Shown: in pieces, positions 44,630 to 53,173 of the stretch
Layout: each line of letters begins with the position of its first letter
Position numbering within the stretch: position 1 is the first letter of the stretch
Source of the DNA: Fodinibacter sp963834965
Lineage (GTDB): Bacteria; Actinomycetota; Actinomycetes; Actinomycetales; Dermatophilaceae
DNA length: 64,000 bases
Direction: 5' to 3'
Assembly: GCA_963834965.1 (NCBI GenBank)
Contig: CAWIEI010000034.1
Span: forward strand, 124,001 to 188,000
The notes under the pieces: model-generated
The model's database searches: none
Told to the model about the DNA's origin: nothing
The model's input: only the letters and a program-made list of their open reading frames with translations
Program-made: the position numbers and the translations under genes

Positions 44630-45580
44630 ATGGCGACAGGCACCGCACCACCCGTAGCCACTGCACCACCAAAGGCCAAGACCAAGAAGCGTCGGGGCGG
44701 CACCCGCCGTCACGAGCGGCGCAAGTCGCCGCGCGACCGGTTGGTCATCATCTTGATGGTCACCGTCCCGACGCTCTTGGTCGTGTGGCTGGTGTGGCTG
44801 CCGGCCCTGGCCTCGGTCTACCTCTCGTTCACGAGGTGGAACGGCTTCAAGATCAGCGACATCCAGTGGGTCGGCACCAAGAACTACGTCGACATCACCA
44901 CGATCTACCCGCCGTTCTGGCCGGCCATCCGGCACAACTTGATCTGGTTGGTCTTCCTCTTCGTGCTGCCCACCATCCTGGGCATGCTGCTCGCGGTGGT
45001 TCTCGACCGCGAGATGTGGGGAAGTCGCTTCTACCAGACCGCCTTCTACCTCCCGGTCGTGCTGTCACTAGCGCTCGTCGGCTTCATCTGGCAGCTCTTC
45101 TACTCCACCGACCAGGGGCTGATCAACCAGGTCTTCGGCACCAACATCGACTGGTATGGCGACCCCAACGTCAACCTCTGGGCGGTGCTGGTCGCCACGG
45201 CGTGGCGGCACACCGGCTACATCATGCTGCTCTACCTCGCGGGCCTGAAAGGTGTCGACGCGTCACTGCGGGAGGCGGCGGCCGTCGACGGGGCCAGCGA
45301 GACCAAGACGTTCTTCCAGGTCATCTTCCCGGTGATGCGGCCGATCAACCTGATCGTGCTGGTCATCGTCGTCATCGAGTCGCTTCGCGCCTTCGACCTC
45401 GTCTGGGTCATCAACAAGGGTCGCAACGGGCTCGAGCTGATCTCGGCCCTGGTGTCGCAGAACGTCATCGGTGAGGCCACGCGCTACGGCTTCGGCGCGG
45501 CACTCTCGGTCATCATGATGGTCATCTCCTCGGTGTTCATCGTCATCTACCTACGCATCGTCTTCCGGGAGGATCGGTGA
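44630..45580 (+). CDS. ABC sugar-transporter permease 1 (MalF/UgpA type)
   Basis: 316 residues from ATG 44630 with GGAGG upstream. A Lys/Arg-rich cytoplasmic N-terminus precedes six membrane segments (first: LVIILMVTVPTLLVVWLVWLPALASVYLSF). The EAA loop, which contacts the ATPase, is LREAAAVDGASETKTFFQVIFPVMRPI. SFTRWNGF is typical of UgpA/MsmF-like subunits. Its stop is followed immediately by the second permease. No ATPase gene is present; a shared MsiK-type ATPase elsewhere is likely. Confidence 0.94.
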   Translation: MATGTAPPVATAPPKAKTKKRRGGTRRHERRKSPRDRLVIILMVTVPTLLVVWLVWLPALASVYLSFTRWNGFKISDIQWVGTKNYVDITTIYPPFWPAIRHNLIWLVFLFVLPTILGMLLAVVLDREMWGSRFYQTAFYLPVVLSLALVGFIWQLFYSTDQGLINQVFGTNIDWYGDPNVNLWAVLVATAWRHTGYIMLLYLAGLKGVDASLREAAAVDGASETKTFFQVIFPVMRPINLIVLVIVVIESLRAFDLVWVINKGRNGLELISALVSQNVIGEATRYGFGAALSVIMMVISSVFIVIYLRIVFREDR

Positions 45581-46506
45581 TGAGCGCCACGACGACGGCC
45601 CCGGCACCGGCCCGGAAGAAGAAGCAGCAGGAGCGCGGGCCCAGCGGCGGAGTGCTCAACCGCCGCCGGGGCAAGGTGGCCACCGTGGTCATGCTGGTCC
45701 TGGCGCTGATCTGGCTGTTCCCTCTGCTCTGGTCGCTCTACAACTCCTTCCGCAACTACTCCTACACGCAGACCAACGGGTACCTGTCCTTCGGCGGGTG
45801 GACGCTCGACAACTACAAGGAGGCGTGGAGCCGCGGCCAGTTCGGCCTGCACCTGAAGAACTCGCTGCTCATCACCGTCCCGGCGGTGGCGCTGACCTTG
45901 TTCCTGTCGTCCCTCATCGGCTTCGTGCTCTCGAGGTTCTCCTACAAGTTCAACCTGACGCTCCTCGGGGTGTTCCTCGCTGCCAACCTGCTGCCGCCGC
46001 AGGCCCTGCTCATCCCGGTCTTCCGGATGTTCAAGGAGATCCCGCTGCCGACGTTCATGAGCGAGAGCGGCACGATGCTCAACAGCTTCTGGTCGCTGAT
46101 CCTGGTCAACACCGCGTTCCAGATGGGGTTCTGCGCGTTCGTGCTGAGCAACTACATGAAGACGCTGCCGTACGAGATCTACGAGTCGGCAGAGCTCGAC
46201 GGTGCGAGCGTCTGGCGCCAGTACTGGCAGCTGACCATGCCCCTGGTGCGGCCCGCCCTGGCGGCCCTGGCCACGTTGCAGGTCACCTGGATCTACAACG
46301 AGTTCTTCTGGGCCACCGTGCTGCTGTCGAAGGGTGACAAGTACCCGGTCACCAGTGCGCTCAACAACCTGCGTGGGCAGTTCTTCCAGGACACCAACCT
46401 CGTTGCGGCGGGCTCGATCATCGTGGCCCTGCCGGTGCTCATCGTGTTCTTCGTGCTGCAGAAGCAGTTCGTCTCCGGGCTGACCCTCGGCTCGACCAAG
46501 GGATGA
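45580..46506 (+). CDS. ABC sugar-transporter permease 2 (MalG/UgpE type)
   Basis: 308 residues from ATG 45580 (GTG 45577 is one codon upstream). Six membrane segments starting VATVVMLVLALIWLFPLLWSLYNSF; the EAA loop is IYESAELDGASVWRQYWQLTMPLVRPAL. It pairs with permease 1 to form the membrane channel. The ATGA overlap with the alpha-galactosidase shows one operon. Confidence 0.94.
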   Translation: MSATTTAPAPARKKKQQERGPSGGVLNRRRGKVATVVMLVLALIWLFPLLWSLYNSFRNYSYTQTNGYLSFGGWTLDNYKEAWSRGQFGLHLKNSLLITVPAVALTLFLSSLIGFVLSRFSYKFNLTLLGVFLAANLLPPQALLIPVFRMFKEIPLPTFMSESGTMLNSFWSLILVNTAFQMGFCAFVLSNYMKTLPYEIYESAELDGASVWRQYWQLTMPLVRPALAALATLQVTWIYNEFFWATVLLSKGDKYPVTSALNNLRGQFFQDTNLVAAGSIIVALPVLIVFFVLQKQFVSGLTLGSTKG

Positions 46507-48662
46507 GCTCTGCCACCACGGTGCTCCGCGGCGCCGGGACGGCGCTCGTCCTCGCCCAGGCGGGCGACGGGCTGCCGTCCGTCGTGCACTGGGGACCCGA
46601 CCTGCCCGATGACGCCATCGCCGACCTCGCGCTCGTCACCACCCCGGCGGTGCCGCACAACGCCCTCGACGCGCCGTGGCCACTGACCGTGCTCCCCACC
46701 TCGGGGGAGGGCTGGCTCGGCACACCGGGGTATGCCGCGCACCGCGCCGGCGGTCGCACCGCGCCGCGCTGGGCGGCGAGCGTGCACGGCGGTGACGGGG
46801 TCGCGGAGGTGCGCGCCACGGCATCCCACGTGGGGGTGCAGGTGGTCATGCGCTACCGGCTCGACGAGCACGGCGTGCTCGTCGTGGATTCCTCGCTCAC
46901 CAACACCTCTCGCGACGAGGCGCCCCTCGACGTGGCGGCCCTGCGGGCCGTGCTGCCGCTGCCCACCCGGGCCGACGAGGTGCTCGACCTCACCGGCCGC
47001 TGGTGCCGCGAGCGGTCGCCGCAGCGGCATCCCCTCGCCGACGGCACCTGGGTGCGCTCCGGCCGCCGCGGGCGCACCGGCCACGACGCGACCTTGCTGA
47101 TGGTCGTCGGCACGGCCGGTTTCGGCTTCCGGTCCGGCGAGGTGTGGGCCGCGCACGTCGCGTGGAGCGGCAACCACGAGCACCTCGTCGAACGGCTGCC
47201 TGAGGGTGCCGGCCCGCACGCGGCGGTGCTGGGTGGGGGTGAGGCGCTGTCGCCGGGGGAGATCCGGCTGGCGCCCGGCGAGACCTACCGCGCGCCACCG
47301 GTCGTGTTCGTGCACTCCACCGAGGGGCTCGACGGGCTGACCCGCTCGCTGGTGCGCCATCAGCGCGCGCAGCCGGGCTACCGCTCGAGCCCGCGCCCGC
47401 TGGTGCTGAACACCTGGGAGGCGGTCTACTTCGACACCGACCTCGAGCACCTGAAGCGGCTGGCCGACACCGGCGCCTCCATCGGCGTCGAGCGGTTCGT
47501 GCTCGACGACGGGTGGTTCGGTGGCCGCCGCGACGACCACCGCGGCCTGGGCGACTGGCAGGTCTCCGCCGACGTCTGGCCCGACGGCCTCGGGCCGCTG
47601 GTCGACCACGTCAAGGGCCTGGGGATGGAGTTCGGGCTGTGGTTCGAGCCGGAGATGGTCAACCTCGACTCCGACGTCGTGCGGGCCCACCCGGAGTGGG
47701 TGCTCGGCCCGGTGGCGGGGGCGCCGCTGCCGTCGCGCCACCAGCAGGTGCTCGACCTGGCCAACCCCGACGCCTTCGCGTACGTGCGCGAGGCGATGAG
47801 CGACGTGATCGGCCGGTACGCCGTCGACTTCGTCAAGTGGGACCACAACCGCGACCTGCACGAGGCGGTGCGCTCCGACGCCTCCGGCACCGACCGGCCC
47901 GCCGTGCACGACCAGACCCTGGCCACCTACCGGCTGCTCGACGAGCTGCGCGCCCGCCACCTCGACCTCGAGATCGAGTCGTGCTCGAGCGGCGGCGCCC
48001 GCGTCGACCTCGGCGTGCTCGCCCGCACCGACCGGGTCTGGACCTCCGACTGCAACGACGCGCTCGAGCGGGTCGCCATCCAGCGCTGGACCGGTCTGCT
48101 CGTGCCGCCGGAGCGGATGGGCTCGCACGTCGGCCCGCCGCGGGCGCACACCACGCACCGCGACCTCGACCTCTCGCTGCGGATGCTCGTTGCGCTCGGC
48201 GGCCACGCCGGGCTCGAGTGGGACATCACCACGTGCAGCCCCGACGAGCTCGACGCGCTGCGGGCCTGGTCGGGGCTCTACCGTGAGCTGCGGCCGCTGC
48301 TGCACGGTGGCGACACGGTGCGCTCCGACCACCCCGACGAGGCCCTGTTGGTCAGCGGTGTGGTGGCCCCGGACCGGGCGGATGCCGTGTTCACCGTCGT
48401 AGCGCCGGTCACCGGTCGTGGGGTCACGCCCGGCGCGGTGCCGCTGCCGGGGCTCGACCCCGGGCGCCGCTACCGGGTGCGGGTGCGCCCCGAGGCCGGG
48501 CTGCCGGCCACCACCTCGGTGCAACCCCCGGCGTGGTGGGAGGCCGCGGTGGGGGACGGCATCGAGGTCAGCGGAGCGGCGCTGGGCACGGTCGGGCTGG
48601 CCCTGCCGGTGCTCGCGCCGGCCCAGGGCTTCCTGCTGCACCTCGAGACCACCGCCGGCTGA
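46503..48662 (+). CDS. GH36 alpha-galactosidase
   Basis: 719 residues. An N-terminal beta-supersandwich (LVLAQAGDGLPSVVHWG) precedes the TIM barrel with ERFVLDDGWFGGRRDDHRGLGDWQVS, FGLWFEPEMVN, DFVKWDHNRDLHE (nucleophile Asp447), ESCSSGGARVDLG and RVWTSDCNDALERV (acid/base Asp516). There is no signal peptide, so it acts on imported sugars such as melibiose or raffinose-type oligosaccharides. Its presence with GH42 means the operon handles both alpha- and beta-galactosides. Confidence 0.95.
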   Translation: MSSATTVLRGAGTALVLAQAGDGLPSVVHWGPDLPDDAIADLALVTTPAVPHNALDAPWPLTVLPTSGEGWLGTPGYAAHRAGGRTAPRWAASVHGGDGVAEVRATASHVGVQVVMRYRLDEHGVLVVDSSLTNTSRDEAPLDVAALRAVLPLPTRADEVLDLTGRWCRERSPQRHPLADGTWVRSGRRGRTGHDATLLMVVGTAGFGFRSGEVWAAHVAWSGNHEHLVERLPEGAGPHAAVLGGGEALSPGEIRLAPGETYRAPPVVFVHSTEGLDGLTRSLVRHQRAQPGYRSSPRPLVLNTWEAVYFDTDLEHLKRLADTGASIGVERFVLDDGWFGGRRDDHRGLGDWQVSADVWPDGLGPLVDHVKGLGMEFGLWFEPEMVNLDSDVVRAHPEWVLGPVAGAPLPSRHQQVLDLANPDAFAYVREAMSDVIGRYAVDFVKWDHNRDLHEAVRSDASGTDRPAVHDQTLATYRLLDELRARHLDLEIESCSSGGARVDLGVLARTDRVWTSDCNDALERVAIQRWTGLLVPPERMGSHVGPPRAHTTHRDLDLSLRMLVALGGHAGLEWDITTCSPDELDALRAWSGLYRELRPLLHGGDTVRSDHPDEALLVSGVVAPDRADAVFTVVAPVTGRGVTPGAVPLPGLDPGRRYRVRVRPEAGLPATTSVQPPAWWEAAVGDGIEVSGAALGTVGLALPVLAPAQGFLLHLETTAG

Positions 48663-48689
48663 CCCCGGGCCGGGTGACACACTTCCGGC

Positions 48690-49115
48690 GTGGCCACCGA
48701 CCCCGCCCGGCTGACGCCGGCATCCCTCGCCTTCCTGGCCGAGCGGCACCTGGCGACCTTCACGACGCTGCGCCGCGACGGCTCGCCGCACGCCGTGCCG
48801 GTCGGGTTCACCTGGGACGACGACGAGCTCGTGGCGCGCGTGATCGCCGCGCGGAGCAGCGCCAAGGTGGTGCAGGCCCGGGCCGGCCGCCGCGCCTCGC
48901 TCACCCAGGTCGATGGCCGGCGCTGGATCGGCCTCGAGGGCACCACCTCGGTGCTCGAGGACCCCGACTCGGTGCGCGACGCCGAGCAGCGGTACGCCGT
49001 GCGCTACCGACAGCCGCGGCCCAACCCCGAGCGGGTGGTCGTCGTGCTGCACGTCGACCGGGTGCTCGGCGGCACCTGGCCCGACCCGCTGCCCCTGTCG
49101 CCGTACGCCACCTGA
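48690..49115 (+). CDS. Pyridoxamine-5'-phosphate-oxidase-fold protein, F420-dependent Rv1155-like
   Basis: 141 residues from GTG 48690. LTPASLAFLAERHLATFTTLRRDGSPHAVPVGFTWDDDELVARVI and KVVQARAGRRASLTQVDGRRWIGLEGTTSVLEDPDSVRDAEQRYAVRYRQPR follow the split-barrel FMN/F420-binding family (TIGR03618/Rv1155-type). The substrate is unknown. It lies between the galactoside operon and the purH riboswitch and could be read from either side's promoter, but it has its own short gap (28 bases) to the GH36 gene. Confidence 0.85.
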   Translation: MATDPARLTPASLAFLAERHLATFTTLRRDGSPHAVPVGFTWDDDELVARVIAARSSAKVVQARAGRRASLTQVDGRRWIGLEGTTSVLEDPDSVRDAEQRYAVRYRQPRPNPERVVVVLHVDRVLGGTWPDPLPLSPYAT

Positions 49116-49127
49116 CGCTGGGCTCGC

Positions 49128-49215
49128 TAGACTTTCGCCCGACGACTGGCGAGGGTGGGTCACCACCGGGAAGTCACACGTCGGGGCATCGCCCGCCTGG
49201 GTGCCCCGGAGGTTG
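49128..49215 (+). ncRNA. ZTP (pfl) riboswitch controlling purH, with its -10 hexamer
   Basis: TAGACT (49128-49133) is a good actinobacterial -10 and would start the RNA near 49140, exactly at the aptamer. The conserved pfl elements then follow in order: GACTGGCG (49144-49151), the hairpin GTGGGTCACCAC, CCGGGAAG (49166-49173), a variable stem, and the second core CCCGCCTGGGTGCCCCGG (49192-49209). The class senses ZTP/ZMP, which accumulates when 10-formyl-folate is short, and purH uses ZMP as substrate. The AAGGAG of purH is 49232-49237. Confidence 0.88.
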
Positions 49216-49243
49216 ACCGACCCGACCCCGCAAGGAGCACCCC

Positions 49244-50872
49244 ATGTCCGCCGCCGTCTCCGCACCCGGCCCCGCCCAGGACGTCCGCCCCGTCCGCCGC
49301 GCGCTCGTCTCCGTCTACGACAAGACCGGGCTCGACGACCTCGTGCGCGGCCTGCACGAGGCCGGCGTCGCGCTGGTGTCGACCGGCGGGTCCGCCGCGC
49401 TCATCGAGTCCCTCGGCCTGCCCGTCACCAGGGTCGAGGACCTCACCGGCTTCCCCGAGTGCCTCGAGGGCCGGGTCAAGACGCTGCACCCCAGGGTGCA
49501 CGCCGGCATCCTCGCCGACACCCGCAAGCCCGACCACCTCGCCCAGCTCGACGACCTCGGTGTCGAGCCCTTCGAGCTCGTCGTCGTCAACCTCTACCCG
49601 TTCGCGGCCACCGTGGCGTCCGGCGCCAGCCCCGACGAGTGCGTCGAGCAGATCGACATCGGCGGCCCGTCGATGGTGCGCGCCGCGGCCAAGAACCACC
49701 CGAGCGTCGCGGTCGTCACCGACCCGACCACCTACGGCGACGTGCTGGATGCCGTGCGCGGCGGCGGGTTCACGCTCGAGCAGCGCAAGCAGCTGGCCGC
49801 GCAGGCGTTCGTGCACACGGCCACGTACGACGTGCACGTGGCGTCGTGGATGGGCAACGCCTACACCGACAGCTCCGACGGCACCGGCTTCCCGGCGTGG
49901 GCCGGCGCGACCTGGCAGCGCTCGACGGTGCTCCGCTACGGCGAGAACCCCCACCAGCGGGCTGCCCTGTACACCAACGGTTTCCAGCCGCAGCCGGCCC
50001 TCGCCCAGGCGACCCAGCTGCACGGCAAGGAGATGTCGTACAACAACTACATCGACGCGGATGCCGCCGTGCGCGCCGCGTACGACCACGGCGACCAGCC
50101 CACGGTGGCCGTCATCAAGCACGCCAACCCGTGCGGCATCGCGGTTTCCCATGACATCGCCGAGGCGCACCGCAAAGCGCACGAGTGCGACCCGGTGTCG
50201 GCGTTCGGCGGCATCATCGCCACGAACCGCCCGGTCACCGTCGAGATGGCGCGCACTGTCGCCGACATCTTCACCGAGGTCGTCGTGGCGCCCGCCTTCG
50301 ACGCCGACGCGCTCGAGGTGCTCACTGCGAAGAAGAACATCCGACTGCTCGAGTGCGCGGCGCCGGTGCGCACCGGCGCCGAGATCCGGCCGGTCGGCGG
50401 CGGCCTGCTGATGCAGCAGCGCGACACCGTGGATGCCGTGGTGACCGCCGACGACGGCACCGTCACCGGCGGTGACGACGCGGCCCACTGGCGCCTGGTG
50501 TCGGGCCAGCCGGCCGACGAGGCGACCCTCGCCGACCTGCAGTTCGCCTGGCGCGCCATCCGCGCGGTGAAGTCCAACGCCATCCTGCTCGCCCGCGACG
50601 GCGCCTCGGTCGGCATCGGCATGGGCCAGGTCAACCGGGTCGACTCCTGCCACCTCGCCGTGTCGCGGGCCGGCGAGGAGCGGGCGCGCGGCGCCGTCGC
50701 GGCATCCGATGCGTTCTTCCCGTTCGCCGACGGCCTGCAGGTGCTGCTCGACGCCGGAGTGCGCGCGGTCGTGGCGCCGGGCGGGTCGATGCGCGACGCC
50801 GAGGTCGTCGAGGCGGCTCAGACAGCCGGGGTGACGATGTACTTCACCGGCACCCGCCACTTCGCCCACTGA
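49244..50872 (+). CDS. purH: Bifunctional AICAR transformylase / IMP cyclohydrolase
   Basis: 542 residues. The N-terminal MGS-like IMP cyclohydrolase (RRALVSVYDKTGLDDLVRGLHEAGVALVSTGGSAALIESLG, EGRVKTLHPRVHAGIL) precedes the AICARFT domain (RYGENPHQRAALY, LHGKEMSYNNYIDADAA, VAVIKHANPCGIAV, SDAFFPFADGLQVLLDAG, YFTGTRHFAH). It catalyses the last two steps of IMP synthesis. The ZTP riboswitch sits in its leader. It converges with the ring-opening amidohydrolase, 14 bases apart. Confidence 0.98.
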   Translation: MSAAVSAPGPAQDVRPVRRALVSVYDKTGLDDLVRGLHEAGVALVSTGGSAALIESLGLPVTRVEDLTGFPECLEGRVKTLHPRVHAGILADTRKPDHLAQLDDLGVEPFELVVVNLYPFAATVASGASPDECVEQIDIGGPSMVRAAAKNHPSVAVVTDPTTYGDVLDAVRGGGFTLEQRKQLAAQAFVHTATYDVHVASWMGNAYTDSSDGTGFPAWAGATWQRSTVLRYGENPHQRAALYTNGFQPQPALAQATQLHGKEMSYNNYIDADAAVRAAYDHGDQPTVAVIKHANPCGIAVSHDIAEAHRKAHECDPVSAFGGIIATNRPVTVEMARTVADIFTEVVVAPAFDADALEVLTAKKNIRLLECAAPVRTGAEIRPVGGGLLMQQRDTVDAVVTADDGTVTGGDDAAHWRLVSGQPADEATLADLQFAWRAIRAVKSNAILLARDGASVGIGMGQVNRVDSCHLAVSRAGEERARGAVAASDAFFPFADGLQVLLDAGVRAVVAPGGSMRDAEVVEAAQTAGVTMYFTGTRHFAH

Positions 50873-50886
50873 CGCGGGCGGCTCGC

Positions 50887-52026
50887 TCAGCCGGTCGGGG
50901 GGCGGTAGCCGGTCGGCTCGCCGCTGCCGAGGTCGACGATGGCCGCGACCGGGCCGCCGCCGTCCGGGCCCTGGTGGGCTGCGGACACCGACACGAACAC
51001 CGCCGGGTCGCCCGTCACCGACGCCGTGACGCCGCCGACGCACGACTTGATCTGCCGGTGCCAGTGCACGTCGGAGTCGTCGAGCATGGCGTTGCGCCGC
51101 CCGGCGACCTGGCCGTCGAGGGAGGCCTCGCACTTGAGGAAGACGTTGACCAGCCGGCCGTCGATGTCGCTGCGGTGCGGGCGCTCGGGCAGGTCGAGGC
51201 CGGCATCCTTGATGGCCGCCCAGATGCCGTCGGCGTCGAGGGCGTCCTGCATCACGGCGTGGCCGATGCGGTAGCGGCCGCCGATGCCGCGGGCGTTGCC
51301 GACCACGACCACCTGGGCCTGGTCCAGCTCGACGCCCGACGAGCACGAGGCCACCGACGAGTACAGCGAGCGGTCGCGCATGACGTCGGCGTCGGCCGGC
51401 ATCTCGATCTCACCGAGGGCCACGGCGATGCCGAGCGCGGTGGTGCCGTTGGAGAGGTCCATCGACTCGTGGGTGTGCTCGGTCCACACCGTCTTACCGC
51501 GTGACTTCGCGTCGCGGATGGTGTGGATGGTGAGCAGCGGTGTCTTGGTCTGCACGTAGTGCACGTCGGCCGGGTCGGTGATGCCGGCGCGCTCCATGGC
51601 CACCCCCACCGCCGCGGCCACCTTCTCGATCATCGGCGTGTAGCCGATCTCCTCGGGCAGCAGCGGCTCGCTCATCGCGAAGCCGACGGTCAGGCGCGGC
51701 TCGTCGGTCTGCTCGGCCCGGTCGGCGGGCACCGTCGCAAAGATCGTCGCGTGCGGGCTGATCACGCCGTCGGTGCCGCCCGACCACACGATCGGCACCT
51801 CCTTGACCTTGGCCGGGTCGGCGCCCTTCGCCACGAGGATCTCCCGGAAGGCGCGGTCGGCGATGATCCGGGTGTAGTCGTTCACCCCGCCGTTGCCCTC
51901 GGTCTTGCCGATGACGGCGATGACCCGGTCGGCGTCGAACACGCCGTCGTCGATGAGCTTTCCGAGCTCGCTGGCGTCGGACACGGTGTGCAGCGGGACC
52001 TTGCGGACCTCGATGGCGTCGGGCAC
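50887..52026 (-). CDS. Ring-opening amidohydrolase (cyanuric acid hydrolase / barbiturase family)
   Basis: 379 residues. The family is built from three pseudo-symmetric units, each giving a Lys-Ser pair, and all three are visible. Lys41 in IGKTEGNGGVND goes with Ser82 in VWSGGTDGVISPH; Lys161 in YVQTKTPLLT with Ser229/Ser230 in SSVASCSSGVELDQ; Lys298 in VFLKCEASLDG with the Ser pair in VFVSVSAAHQGPDGGGP (346-348). Known members open cyanuric acid (AtzD) or barbituric acid (barbiturase); sequence reading alone cannot choose. It is transcribed after carbamate kinase, 61 bases downstream, and looks like the last gene of that operon. Confidence 0.92.
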   Translation of the reverse strand: MPDAIEVRKVPLHTVSDASELGKLIDDGVFDADRVIAVIGKTEGNGGVNDYTRIIADRAFREILVAKGADPAKVKEVPIVWSGGTDGVISPHATIFATVPADRAEQTDEPRLTVGFAMSEPLLPEEIGYTPMIEKVAAAVGVAMERAGITDPADVHYVQTKTPLLTIHTIRDAKSRGKTVWTEHTHESMDLSNGTTALGIAVALGEIEMPADADVMRDRSLYSSVASCSSGVELDQAQVVVVGNARGIGGRYRIGHAVMQDALDADGIWAAIKDAGLDLPERPHRSDIDGRLVNVFLKCEASLDGQVAGRRNAMLDDSDVHWHRQIKSCVGGVTASVTGDPAVFVSVSAAHQGPDGGGPVAAIVDLGSGEPTGYRPPTG

Positions 52027-52087
52027 GGTGCTGTTCCTTCCTGGGGATGCCGGGCAGCCGGCGCGGTCGGTCGGGTTCAGTTGCGGA

Positions 52088-53023
52088 TCAGTTCAGTTCG
52101 ATGACGGTGCCGAAGCCGCCCTCGACGGCGTCGGTGATGTGGCTCAGCGAGGTGATGACGCTGCGTAGGCCGCCGCCGGCGACGAAGCGCATCGCGGCGT
52201 CGACCTTGGGTCCCATCGATCCGGACGCGAACTGGCCGTCAGCGGCATACCGCTGCAGCTCGGCGAGGCTCACCCGGCCGAGGTCGCGCTGCCTGCCGGT
52301 GCCGAAGTCGAGGGTCGCGTGGTCGACGTCGGTGGCGATGACGAGCACGTCGGCGCCGAGGGTGCCGGCGAGCAGGGCAGCCGTGAGGTCCTTGTCGATG
52401 ACTGCCTCGACGCCGCGCAGGTGACCGTCCGGCTCGCGGACCACGGGGATGCCGCCTCCGCCGGCGGCGACGACCACGTGGCCGGCGTCGAGCAGCACCC
52501 GCACCGGGCCCACGTCGAGCACCTCGAGCGGCTCGGGGGAGGCCACGACCCGGCGCCAGCCCTTCTCGCCCCGGTCCTGCCAGACCTGCCCGTGGTCGAT
52601 GAGGGTCTGCGCCTGCTCCAGCGGCAGGTAGCGGCCAATCGGCTTGCTCGGCGAGGTGAAGTGCGGGTCGTCGCGGTCGACGAGGGTGCGGGTGACGAGC
52701 GCGGCCGCGGGCCGGGGCGCACCGGCATCCGCGAGCGCGTCGTCAAGGGCGTCGAGGATGGTGAAGCCGAGGGTGCCCTGGGTCTGCGCGCCGCACCAGT
52801 CCAGCGGCACCGGCGGCACGACGTGCGCGGCGAGCTCGTTCTTGACCAGGATGTTGCCGACCTGCGGGCCGTTGCCGTGCGTGATGACCAGCTCGTGGCC
52901 CGCGGCGACCAGCCGGGCCGCCGCGCGCATCGCGACGCCGACCGCCTCGATCTGGGCGGACGGGGTGGCGCTGCCGTCGGGGGCCGTCATCGCGTTGCCG
53001 CCCAGGGCGAGCAGGACCCGCAT
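52088..53023 (-). CDS. arcC: Carbamate kinase
   Basis: 311 residues from ATG 53023 with AGGAGG nine bases upstream. RVLLALGGNAMTAPDG, LVITHGNGPQVGNILVKNELA, HFTSPSKPIGRYL, VVAAGGGGIPVV and ASGSMGPKVDAAMRFV are the amino-acid-kinase fold with carbamate-kinase specifics. It makes ATP from carbamoyl phosphate, releasing ammonia and CO2. No arginine deiminase (arcA) or obvious carbamoyltransferase is nearby; the neighbour is a ring-opening amidohydrolase, so the carbamoyl group may come from an N-heterocycle. Confidence 0.95.
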   Translation of the reverse strand: MRVLLALGGNAMTAPDGSATPSAQIEAVGVAMRAAARLVAAGHELVITHGNGPQVGNILVKNELAAHVVPPVPLDWCGAQTQGTLGFTILDALDDALADAGAPRPAAALVTRTLVDRDDPHFTSPSKPIGRYLPLEQAQTLIDHGQVWQDRGEKGWRRVVASPEPLEVLDVGPVRVLLDAGHVVVAAGGGGIPVVREPDGHLRGVEAVIDKDLTAALLAGTLGADVLVIATDVDHATLDFGTGRQRDLGRVSLAELQRYAADGQFASGSMGPKVDAAMRFVAGGGLRSVITSLSHITDAVEGGFGTVIELN

Positions 53024-53173
53024 GGCTGGCCACCTCCTGTCACGGTCCGGGGCGCTGGTGCCCGGTCTCGACCCTAGGAGCGGCGACCGGAGACGGGCGT
53101 TGTCAGGACCTGCCCAACGCACGGATGCCGTTCGGCAACTGTGCCTCGTGCCCGCTCCTCAGACCTGGAGTGG

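Noticed and set aside
46293..49265. A 990-codon open frame antisense to the GH36 gene
   Set aside because: Same mirror effect of high third-position GC; the GH36 and F420-type motifs are on the plus strand.
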